DNA of 64,000 nt from CAWFGW01 sp963849955 (lineage in GTDB: Bacteria; Bacteroidota; Bacteroidia; Cytophagales; JAAEPT01), in NCBI GenBank assembly GCA_963849955.1, contig CAWKJU010000001.1, positions 62,001 through 126,000 on the forward strand, read 5' to 3'. The stretch's first letter is position 1. Every line of letters begins with the position of its first letter. Both the position numbers and the translations under genes were made by a program. Shown one piece after another: positions 39,047-46,696 of the stretch. Below the pieces are notes generated by a model. The model made no database searches. It was not told where the DNA came from and worked only from the letters and a program-made list of their open reading frames with translations.

Positions 39047-39928
39047 CTAATAAATAGCCACCACATGCACATCAAATATTAAAATAGAATTAGCAGGTAT
39101 TTTATCTTTAGCAATATTCCCGTAGGCTAAATGAGAAGGTATGATTATTTTGGCTTTTGCACCATTTGGAATGTGTCGAAAGACATCATCCCATCCTTCA
39201 ATTACGTCACCGCTTCCCACTGTAAAAGTGATAGAGTGGCCCACATCTTCATAAGAAGACTCGAAAATTTGTCCATCAATAAGCTGCCCTACATAATTAA
39301 ACACCACAGCGCTCGCTTCATTTGGTAGTTTATCGTTATCCAATTTTTTTTCAAGAATAGTGTAATAAACCCCTTTATTAGTTTTTTTAAAATCAAACCC
39401 TGATTTTTTGATGTACTCCTGAATCTTAGCTTCTTCTTTCTTTTTTCTCTTAGCGATGACTTCGGGTTTTTCTTTCAAGTTAGAATCATAATAAGCCGTT
39501 TGCTCGTCTTTGTATTCTTGTTGCGACCTGATTTTTAAGGTTTTAATAGTTACTTTTAAATCGCTACCATGCATAATTGATTCTGGAAAAGGTTTTCTGA
39601 ACACTTTCAGATACATTGAGTCGGCATTTATCCAGAAAGAAGCACTATCCCCTTCGGACATTAAAGCAACAGCTTCATAAATGTCTGCATCAAAATGGGG
39701 GTATTTTAAAGGGAATAAAATGGGTTTACCTTCTGAAAAAGAGTTGCGAATTTCTCCATCATTATCATCTGCAATAAGCATATGGAGTGAAATAAGGTCA
39801 CCAATTTTAGGTAATGGACCATTTTGATTGGTATGAAATTCATGTTTAAGACCTTTTTCGGTTTCTAAAACTTGGGAAAAAGAGACTGACGCTAATAATA
39901 ATGAGGTGATTAGTAAGGTGATTTTCAT
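39047..39928 (-). CDS. Secreted FKBP-type peptidyl-prolyl isomerase
   Basis: From the ATG at 39928 the product has 293 residues. This start overlaps the stop of the DHH gene in an ATGA junction and gives a signal peptide (MKITLLITSLLLASVSFSQ). The longer frame from 39949 would spoil it. Two beta-rich FKBP-like regions are visible. An N-terminal one (about 30-125) lacks clear catalytic residues. A C-terminal one (about 190-293) contains VVFNYVGQLIDGQIFESSYED, VIEGWDDVFRHIPNGAKAKIIIPSHLAYG and SILIFDVHVV, the classic FKBP landmarks. It probably folds envelope proteins outside the inner membrane. Confidence 0.9.
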   Translation of the reverse strand: MKITLLITSLLLASVSFSQVLETEKGLKHEFHTNQNGPLPKIGDLISLHMLIADDNDGEIRNSFSEGKPILFPLKYPHFDADIYEAVALMSEGDSASFWINADSMYLKVFRKPFPESIMHGSDLKVTIKTLKIRSQQEYKDEQTAYYDSNLKEKPEVIAKRKKKEEAKIQEYIKKSGFDFKKTNKGVYYTILEKKLDNDKLPNEASAVVFNYVGQLIDGQIFESSYEDVGHSITFTVGSGDVIEGWDDVFRHIPNGAKAKIIIPSHLAYGNIAKDKIPANSILIFDVHVVAIY

Positions 39929-40953
39929 AGTTCTAATTTCGCGTAACAAGTTTGTAAGGCTTCAGTGTATTCAGGTAATAAAGATTCGAATTTATTAACG
40001 GTATCTAAAAAAGAGGCCTCTGTTCGTCCCCCAGCAGCGTTGCGGTGACCTCCGCCATTAAAGTGATTTCGGGAAAAATAGTTGACATCAAATTCACCTT
40101 TTGATCGAAACGACATTTTAACAAAACCCGCGTCTTCTTTAAAAAGAGCTGCAAAGACAATATTTTTCATTGATAAGGCATAATTAACAATACCTTCTGT
40201 ATCGCCTGTTTGTACATTAAATTGTTCCGTGTCTTTTTTGCTTAAGAAGATATAAGCAGTATGAGATTCTGGAATAATGGTTAAGCAAGAAGTAAGACAA
40301 TAACCCAAAAAACGAAGTCTGGTTTCAGTATTATTATCATAAATTAAACGGTGTACTTTGGTATGATTGATTCCTTTATCCATTAAATCGGCTACAATCA
40401 AGTGCACATTTTTATTGGTGGTTGGAAAACGAAATGAACCTGTGTCAGTCATCATTCCTGCATAAATACATTCACCAATATCTGGGTCAATTAAATCAGT
40501 TTCTTCGAGCATTTGGATAAAGCGATAAATCAGTTCAGCTGTTGCTGCGGAAGAAGTGTCAGACATGATAAAGTCTGCGAAATCTTCAGGCTGGAGGTGG
40601 TGATCAATTAAAACTTTTTTTGCAGAAGATGTTTTCACATGTTCTCCCATTTCTCCTATTCGGGATAAAGCGTTGAAATCAAGACAGAATATTACATCGG
40701 CTTTATCAATAAGAGGTAAGCATTCATCTTTTTGTTTTTCATATATAAGTACATCATCATTTCCTTTCATCCAGTTTAAAAATTGAGGGTAAATAGTTGG
40801 CATAACCACGCTAACATAATGCCCTTTTTTTAGTAGAAAGTTTTTTAATGCTAAAGCAGAACCAAGCGCATCAGCATCAGGACGAATGTGGGCGGTGATA
40901 ACTATTCTCAAGGGGTTTTTGAGAAGCTTCTTAAGTTCTTCGAAATTTATCAT
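39925..40953 (-). CDS. nrnA: DHH-family phosphoesterase (NrnA-like oligoribonuclease/pAp phosphatase)
   Basis: The 342-residue protein has the DHH motifs: AHIRPDADALGSALALKNFL (motif I with metal-binding Asp), FCLDFNALSRIG, KVLIDHHLQPEDF (DHH), and TDTGSFRFPTTN. The C-terminal DHHA1 domain includes the GGHRNAAGG substrate-binding motif. NrnA degrades short oligoribonucleotides and dephosphorylates pAp, a by-product of sulfate assimilation. It is coupled by a 4-nt overlap to the FKBP gene downstream. The divergent neighbour is ndk. Confidence 0.92.
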   Translation of the reverse strand: MINFEELKKLLKNPLRIVITAHIRPDADALGSALALKNFLLKKGHYVSVVMPTIYPQFLNWMKGNDDVLIYEKQKDECLPLIDKADVIFCLDFNALSRIGEMGEHVKTSSAKKVLIDHHLQPEDFADFIMSDTSSAATAELIYRFIQMLEETDLIDPDIGECIYAGMMTDTGSFRFPTTNKNVHLIVADLMDKGINHTKVHRLIYDNNTETRLRFLGYCLTSCLTIIPESHTAYIFLSKKDTEQFNVQTGDTEGIVNYALSMKNIVFAALFKEDAGFVKMSFRSKGEFDVNYFSRNHFNGGGHRNAAGGRTEASFLDTVNKFESLLPEYTEALQTCYAKLEL

Positions 40954-41100
40954 TGATTTGCTTTTGAAATAGTATGTGTTGTTAAAACTAAAACACCTTA
41001 ATCTACGAAAAAAGTTAAACAGTATATTCTTGTGTTTTTTTTGAAAATAAGAGCTAATTAATATTATATTGCATCTTATTCTTCGACTTTAGCAGCAGAA

Positions 41101-41517
41101 ATGAAAGGTGAATTAACTTTTACGATTATCAAACCAAACGTAATAAAAAAGCATAAAGCAGGAACTGTTATTCAGCTAATTGAAGAGGGTGGGTTTGAAA
41201 TTTTAAACATGAAGATGATTAGGCTTTCAAGCCAGCAAGCAAGCGAATTTTATAGTGAACATAAAGGAAAAGCTTTTTTTGATAAATTAATTAACTTTAT
41301 GATCTCTGATAAAATTATTGTTATAGCTTTAAAAAAAGCGAACGCAGTTGAAGCATATCGAGATTTTATAGGTGGTGCTACAGATCCTGATAAAGCTAGA
41401 GAGGGGTCTATACGTCAGTTGTTTGGGGATAACGTTACTGAAAACGCAGTGCATGGAAGTGATTCTGATGTAAGTGCCGAACGAGAAATAAACTTCTTTT
41501 TTAAAAATGTGGAATGA
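41101..41517 (+). CDS. ndk: Nucleoside diphosphate kinase
   Basis: The 138-residue product starts ELTFTIIKPNVIKK and carries the active-site motif NAVHGSDS with the phospho-accepting His, plus FIGGATDPDKAREGSIRQLFG. NDK equalises nucleoside triphosphate pools by passing phosphate from ATP to NDPs. Length and motifs are standard for the bacterial enzyme. Upstream DNA is AT-rich; downstream, after 41 nt, is a small secreted protein gene in the same direction. Confidence 0.97.
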   Translation: MKGELTFTIIKPNVIKKHKAGTVIQLIEEGGFEILNMKMIRLSSQQASEFYSEHKGKAFFDKLINFMISDKIIVIALKKANAVEAYRDFIGGATDPDKAREGSIRQLFGDNVTENAVHGSDSDVSAEREINFFFKNVE

Positions 41518-41558
41518 TTTATGGTAGTTTCGAAAAAAAAAGAAGTTATTAGACAAAT

Positions 41559-41930
41559 TTGAAAAAACAATTCATCATATTAACCTTGATTTTTAGCGCT
41601 CACATTGCGTTCACGCAAGTACCCACAGCTACTAAGAAAGTCGATATTGTTAGTAAGTCTGGGCAGAAAATTAATTTTGCAGAGATTAAAATTGAATCAG
41701 ATGATTCAGAATCTTACAAAACTTTAGAAATAAGATATAAAAAACTTGAGGCGGCAGACCAAAAAGAGGTTATCCTTGAAGATAGTACATATAAATGTTT
41801 TCCTGATAAAAAAGAAGCCATTAAGTACTATTATCTCGTAAAAAAGCATGCCCCTACTGTAGTGGTGTATTACGTACATGCTGTAGAAAACAAAAAACCG
41901 GAAGTGTTTACTTTTAGAGTTGCAGATTAA
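41559..41930 (+). CDS. Small secreted protein, unknown family, TTG start
   Basis: The 123-residue frame begins with TTG at 41559, which gives a good signal peptide (MKKQFIILTLIFSAHIAFTQ, cut after Ala/Thr-Gln). No ATG in frame would preserve it. The mature part (about 100 residues) is rich in Lys, Glu and Asp and predicted to be beta/alpha mixed; I recognise no domain. It lies 41 nt after ndk and converges on the flippase-like gene, whose stop overlaps its end by 4 nt. Evidence for a real gene is the signal peptide and normal codon use. Confidence 0.6.
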   Translation: MKKQFIILTLIFSAHIAFTQVPTATKKVDIVSKSGQKINFAEIKIESDDSESYKTLEIRYKKLEAADQKEVILEDSTYKCFPDKKEAIKYYYLVKKHAPTVVVYYVHAVENKKPEVFTFRVAD

Positions 41931-43033
41931 CTTTTAAATTTGATCAAGTTTCTGTTTCCGAAAAATGCTTTGCGTATCCACTTTCTTAATACGAAAGCTC
42001 CAATTATTAAGTAGAGATAAGAAGTTAAAAACCTCCAAAGAAAACCTACGGTATCTTCAAGACCATCTGTGGGGAAAAATTCTCCAAAAAAAGAGTTGAA
42101 ATAAATTTCAGCAAAACCACCACTTCCAGGAGTTGGAGAGAGTAATTGAGCAATCCACATGATCACTTGGTTTCCATAGGCTTTTAAATGTACTCCCATA
42201 CCCATACTTGGGTTAAAAGCAGCGATTAAGCAGTTCAGCATAAAGTATCGTGCTGTCCAAATCAAGGCAGTAGAAAAAATAGCTTTACGCCAATAGCTGG
42301 CCTCTTTAGTTTTTAATTCACGTGATGCCATAATCATTACATCTCCTTGCTGAATAGCTTCGGCACGCCATTTTCGCATAAAAGAAATTGAGCAGACTTT
42401 AACTAAAATCCATTTAATTGATTGTGGGGCAATTAAAACACCTGTTAACATAAAAATGGTGTAAGCTAAGATGAGGCTATAACTGATCCAAAAGATCGAC
42501 TGGATATTAATAGATATATCATTTAGAAAAAGAAAGTTTACATGGTTGAACTCAATTACCGGGAAACTAATGTCGGGTGCAATATTAAGAATCAATGGGG
42601 CGACAATAAGAAAATAACTGTTATCTAAAATTGCTGTTAACATTACATACGCTAAGGATTTCCCAAAAGCAATTTTTTCTTTTAACAGTATAAAAACAGC
42701 TACAGCAGTTCCTCCAACTACAGAAGGTGTTACAGCAGATGCAAATTCCCAAAGGAGGGTAGTATAAATACTAGAAGACCAACTGAGTTCTTTTTGTGTA
42801 AGGTTCCGTATTCGGTACACATACCCAAAATCGCGTAGAAATAAGACTAACAGTGCTAAAATAACCCAGGAAATATTGATGTTTGAAAGGTCTTTTACTA
42901 ACTGATTTAAAGTCCCTTCAGATTGCGTTTTTCTAAAAAAATTATAAATAGAAACTGATACTCCAATGGCTACCGCTAAGAAAATATTAGTTGGGCTAAA
43001 GGTTTTAAGTATTTGCTTTCGCTTAATTTTCAT
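41927..43033 (-). CDS. Flippase-like integral membrane protein (YbhN/LPG synthase TM family)
   Basis: From the ATG at 43033 this is a 368-residue protein with about eight membrane helices. It has the family landmarks LLWEFASAVTPSVVGGTAVAVFILLKEKIAFGKSLAYVMLTAILD and, near the C-terminus, QLLSPTPGSGGFAEIYFNSFFGEF. The PTPGS/GG-E region is the conserved core of the lysylphosphatidylglycerol-synthase transmembrane family (UPF0104), thought to flip lipids or lipid-linked sugars. No synthase domain is fused. A longer start at 43051 is possible. It overlaps the end of scpA by 11 nt. Confidence 0.85.
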   Translation of the reverse strand: MKIKRKQILKTFSPTNIFLAVAIGVSVSIYNFFRKTQSEGTLNQLVKDLSNINISWVILALLVLFLRDFGYVYRIRNLTQKELSWSSSIYTTLLWEFASAVTPSVVGGTAVAVFILLKEKIAFGKSLAYVMLTAILDNSYFLIVAPLILNIAPDISFPVIEFNHVNFLFLNDISINIQSIFWISYSLILAYTIFMLTGVLIAPQSIKWILVKVCSISFMRKWRAEAIQQGDVMIMASRELKTKEASYWRKAIFSTALIWTARYFMLNCLIAAFNPSMGMGVHLKAYGNQVIMWIAQLLSPTPGSGGFAEIYFNSFFGEFFPTDGLEDTVGFLWRFLTSYLYLIIGAFVLRKWIRKAFFGNRNLIKFKS

Positions 43034-43778
43034 CTGTAAGGGAGTCGTCAATTCGTGATATCCAAAAGTTATTGTAACCTAATCCAATGTTGATGGATAT
43101 CATTTTTAATTGTAGAAGTTCAAGTATAGATAGAAAATTAAATATTACAGCAATTTTATCGATGTTCTCACGTATTATATCTTCAAAAGACACTTTTTGT
43201 TGAAGAGATATTTTTTTTAGGATATATTCTTTTTGTTCGGATATAGTGAAAGCATATTGTACTACTTCGTGTCTTGGTTTTTCATTTTCAGCTTTTAGCT
43301 TCAGCATCATTTTTTCAAAAACTTTCAACAGCTTGTATAAATCAAGGTCTTGGAGTTCTGCTTCAACATTATTTATTTCAGAAAGCTTTTTAATTTCTTT
43401 TGCTATGTTTCCTCTTTTTTCTTTCTGGAGTTGGCTGTTTTCCATTTCGCCCAGTTCCTGAATAATACTTTTGTATTTCTTATATTCTAATAAGCGTTGG
43501 ACGAGTTCTTTTCTTGGGTCGATCTCATTGCCTTCTTCATCTTTCTCAGGACGAGGAACTAATAATTTAGCCTTAATTCGCATGAGAGTGGCTGCAACCA
43601 ATATAAACTCACTAGCCACTTCAATATTTAGTTTTTCCAGGTGCTCAAGGTAGGTTAAAAAATCTCCAGTGATTTTAGAAATTGGTATGTCATTAATGTC
43701 TAATTCATCACGTTCTATGAAGAAAAGTAATAAATCAAAAGGGCCTTGAAATAATGGTAGTTGGACTTCGAAACTCAC
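43023..43778 (-). CDS. scpA: Segregation and condensation protein A
   Basis: The 251-residue product is a kleisin: N-terminal FQGPFDLLLFFIERDELDINDIPISKITGDFLTYLE, a middle LVAATLMRIKAKLLVPR, and a C-terminal winged-helix segment (VSFEDIIRENIDKIAVIFNFLSILELLQL). ScpA links the heads of SMC and binds ScpB in chromosome condensation and segregation. The start is a clear ATG with a 107-nt gap to divergent dxs. scpB is not next to it. Translation of the downstream flippase-like gene begins before its stop. Confidence 0.93.
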   Translation of the reverse strand: MSFEVQLPLFQGPFDLLLFFIERDELDINDIPISKITGDFLTYLEHLEKLNIEVASEFILVAATLMRIKAKLLVPRPEKDEEGNEIDPRKELVQRLLEYKKYKSIIQELGEMENSQLQKEKRGNIAKEIKKLSEINNVEAELQDLDLYKLLKVFEKMMLKLKAENEKPRHEVVQYAFTISEQKEYILKKISLQQKVSFEDIIRENIDKIAVIFNFLSILELLQLKMISINIGLGYNNFWISRIDDSLTDEN

Positions 43779-43885
43779 AATTTTATAGTGTTGTCAACGA
43801 TTGTTAAAGTTATTATTTATAAGAGTAAATAAATACCATTCCTGAAAAAAATAGTAATTTCGTATATTGACTTAACACAACATTT

Positions 43886-45838
43886 TTGAGTAGGAAATGT
43901 TATGTTAAAAAACTTAGAGATTTGAGTCTGATAGAACAAGGTAATTTATTAAAAACAATTAATTCTCCAGCAGATTTGCGGAAGTTAGACAGGGCTCAAT
44001 TACCTGAGTTGTGTAAGGAGTTGCGTAAGTTTATTGTTGACAATGTTTCCGTCTATGGTGGTCATTTTGGGGCCAGTTTAGGAGTCGTTGAAATGACGGT
44101 TGCTATGCATTACGTGTTTAATACCCCAGAAGATCAAGTAGTATGGGATGTGGGACATCAGGCATATGGACATAAAATATTAACTGGAAGAAAAGAGAAC
44201 TTTCATACTAATCGTGTTTATAAAGGTATTTCTGGGTTTCCCAAACGTTCTGAAAGTGAATATGACGCATTTGGTGTTGGCCATTCCTCCACATCAATAT
44301 CTGCAGCATTGGGGATGGCTGTTGCTTCAAAATATAAAGGAGATAAAAACCGGCAACATATTGCAGTAATTGGTGATGGTGCTATGACTGCCGGTATGGC
44401 ATTCGAAGCAATGAATCATGCCGGTGTGAGTAATTCAAACTTACTCATCGTATTAAATGACAATTGTATGTCCATTGACCCCAATGTTGGGGCATTAAAA
44501 GACTATCTCACAGATGTAAGAACTTCTAAAACCTATAACAAAGTCAAAAGTGAGGTTTGGAAAATTTTAGGAAAAGTCAGCAAATTTGGACCTGATGCTC
44601 GATCAATAATTGCTAATGTTGAAAAATCGATCAAGTCTTATTTACTTAAACACAGCAATTTATTTGAGGCACTGAATTTACGTTATTTTGGCCCTGTTGA
44701 TGGTCACGATATTGATTTTTTAGTGAGTGTATTCGAAGATTTAAAAAAAATACCTGGTCCCAAGTTGTTACATTGTGTAACCACAAAAGGAAAGGGGTAT
44801 GCTTTGGCTGAAAAAGATCAAACAAAATGGCACGCGCCAGGGAAGTTTGATTCTCTTACAGGTGAAATCGTGAAAAGTATATTGGTAAGCCCGCAAGCAC
44901 CTAAATACCAAGATGTATTTGGGAATACGATTGTTGAGCTCGCTGAAAAAAATGAAAAAATAATGGGGATTACCCCAGCAATGCCTTCAGGTTCATCATT
45001 GAATATCATGATGGAAAAGATGCCTGATCGAGCATTTGATGTAGATATTGCTGAACAACATGCTGTAACTTTCTCGGCAGGATTAGCTACTCGAGGATTA
45101 ACACCTTTTTGCAATATCTATTCAACATTTATGCAGCGTGCTTATGATCAGGTGATTCACGATGTTTGCATCCAAAAATTGAATGTGGTCTTCTGCTTAG
45201 ACAGAGCTGGTTTTGCAGGTGCAGATGGTGCAACACATCATGGGGCATATGATATTGCTTACATGCGTTGTGTTCCTAATATGATTGTTTCTTCACCCAT
45301 GAATGAATCGGAACTAAGAAACTTAATGTATACAGCTCAGTTACCAGATAAAGGTCCTTTCACCATTCGCTACCCTAGAGGAAAAGGGGTGATGCCTGAA
45401 TGGAAAACGCCTTTTAAAGAAATAGAGATTGGCAAAGGGCGCGTAATTAATGAAGGTGAAGAAGTTGTGATACTAACATTGGGACACATCGGAAATCATG
45501 CGGTAGAAGCAATTAATCAAATGCAAGCTGAAGGAGTTTCAATTGCGCATTATGATATGCGCTTTGCCAAACCATTGGATGCACAATTACTCAAAAGAGC
45601 GTTTGATAATTATTCTAAGATAATAACCGTTGAAGATGGTTGTCTTCAAGGAGGTTTTGGAAGTGCTATTCTTGAATGGGCTTCAGATAATGGCTATCAC
45701 AACCCCGTGACACGATTAGGTATTCCAGATAAATTGATAGAACACGGTGAACAATATCAGCTTTATAGAGAATGTGGGTATGATGCAGAAGGTATTTTTG
45801 ACACCATCAAAAAGGTGTTGGGACTAGTTAAAGCTTAG
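43886..45838 (+). CDS. dxs: 1-deoxy-D-xylulose-5-phosphate synthase
   Basis: This thiamine-diphosphate enzyme makes DXP from pyruvate and glyceraldehyde 3-phosphate, the first step of the non-mevalonate isoprenoid route and a precursor of thiamine and pyridoxal. Motifs: INSPADLRKLDRAQLPEL, GGHFGASLGVVEMTVAMHYVF, GHSSTSISAALGMA, the ThDP motif GDGAMTAGMAFEAMNHAG...NDN, then DIAEQHAVTFSAGLA, and a C-terminal transketolase domain. The first frame starts at TTG 43886 (650 aa); an alternative TTG at 43922 would begin 12 codons later, close to the usual N-terminus. No in-frame ATG lies near. It is 3 nt upstream of thiG. Confidence 0.95.
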   Translation: MSRKCYVKKLRDLSLIEQGNLLKTINSPADLRKLDRAQLPELCKELRKFIVDNVSVYGGHFGASLGVVEMTVAMHYVFNTPEDQVVWDVGHQAYGHKILTGRKENFHTNRVYKGISGFPKRSESEYDAFGVGHSSTSISAALGMAVASKYKGDKNRQHIAVIGDGAMTAGMAFEAMNHAGVSNSNLLIVLNDNCMSIDPNVGALKDYLTDVRTSKTYNKVKSEVWKILGKVSKFGPDARSIIANVEKSIKSYLLKHSNLFEALNLRYFGPVDGHDIDFLVSVFEDLKKIPGPKLLHCVTTKGKGYALAEKDQTKWHAPGKFDSLTGEIVKSILVSPQAPKYQDVFGNTIVELAEKNEKIMGITPAMPSGSSLNIMMEKMPDRAFDVDIAEQHAVTFSAGLATRGLTPFCNIYSTFMQRAYDQVIHDVCIQKLNVVFCLDRAGFAGADGATHHGAYDIAYMRCVPNMIVSSPMNESELRNLMYTAQLPDKGPFTIRYPRGKGVMPEWKTPFKEIEIGKGRVINEGEEVVILTLGHIGNHAVEAINQMQAEGVSIAHYDMRFAKPLDAQLLKRAFDNYSKIITVEDGCLQGGFGSAILEWASDNGYHNPVTRLGIPDKLIEHGEQYQLYRECGYDAEGIFDTIKKVLGLVKA

Positions 45839-45841
45839 AAA

Positions 45842-46609
45842 ATGGATAAATTAATAATCGCAGGCAAGGAGTTTAATTCTCGTCTTTTTACTGGAACGGG
45901 AAAATTTAGTTCTAATGCAGTGATGGAGGAGTCACTTTTGGCCTCCGGTTCTGAGTTAGTAACCGTGGCATTGAAACGGGTTGATTTGCAAAATGATGAG
46001 GATGAAATTATTAAACACCTTAGTCATTCTCAGTTTAATTTATTGCCAAATACATCTGGCGTGCGAACAGCAAAGGAAGCTGTATTTGCAGCGCAGTTAG
46101 CGCGTGAAGCTTTAGAAACAAACTGGTTGAAATTAGAGATCCATCCTGACCCAAAATACCTATTACCTGACCCAATAGAAACTTTAAAAGCAGCAGAAGA
46201 ATTGGTAAAGCTTGGTTTTATTGTACTGCCTTACATTCATGCCGACCCAGTATTGTGTAAGCGATTAGAAGAAGTCGGAACGGCTGCAGTAATGCCATTA
46301 GGTGCTCCTATTGGTTCAAATAAAGGGTTGAAAACAAGAGATTTTTTAGAGATAATTATTGAACAAAGTAAAGTGCCTGTTGTGGTTGATGCTGGAATCG
46401 GTTCACCATCACATGCTGCTGAGGCAATGGAAATGGGCGCTGATGCTGTGTTAGTGAACACTGCTATTGCCGTTTCATCGGATCCTGTTGCGATGGGAAA
46501 AGCGTTCAAAATGGCAGTGGAGGCTGGACGGATGGCTTATAATGCGAAACTGGGTAGTAAATCTTCTGAAGCGGTAGCAAGTAGCCCGTTGACTTCTTTC
46601 TTAGATTAA
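45842..46609 (+). CDS. thiG: Thiazole synthase
   Basis: The 255-residue TIM barrel has the ThiG landmarks: LIIAGKEFNSRLFTGTGKF, LLPNTSGVRTAKEAVFAAQLAREA, WLKLEIHPDPKYLLPDPIETLKAAE, AAVMPLGAPIGSNKGL, and PVVVDAGIGSPSHAAEAMEMGADAVLVNTAIA. It joins DXP, dehydroglycine and the thiocarboxylate of ThiS to form the thiazole of thiamine. It follows dxs by 3 nt. DXS supplies the DXP that ThiG consumes, so this is a rational two-gene operon. thiS, thiF and thiH are not in the window. Confidence 0.95.
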   Translation: MDKLIIAGKEFNSRLFTGTGKFSSNAVMEESLLASGSELVTVALKRVDLQNDEDEIIKHLSHSQFNLLPNTSGVRTAKEAVFAAQLAREALETNWLKLEIHPDPKYLLPDPIETLKAAEELVKLGFIVLPYIHADPVLCKRLEEVGTAAVMPLGAPIGSNKGLKTRDFLEIIIEQSKVPVVVDAGIGSPSHAAEAMEMGADAVLVNTAIAVSSDPVAMGKAFKMAVEAGRMAYNAKLGSKSSEAVASSPLTSFLD

Positions 46610-46628
46610 TAGGTACATCTTTTAAATA

Positions 46629-46667
46629 AAAAATCATCCATGAACCAGAGTTCATGGATGATTTTTT
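46629..46667. terminator. Bidirectional terminator between thiG and the GH5 gene
   Basis: AAATCATCCATGAA (46631-46644) and TTCATGGATGATTT (46651-46664) form a perfect 14-bp stem, 6-nt loop, with A-run on one side and T-run on the other, serving both convergent genes. Confidence 0.9.
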
Positions 46668-46696
46668 ATAGTAGTGTATAATGCTTTTGCTGGGTT

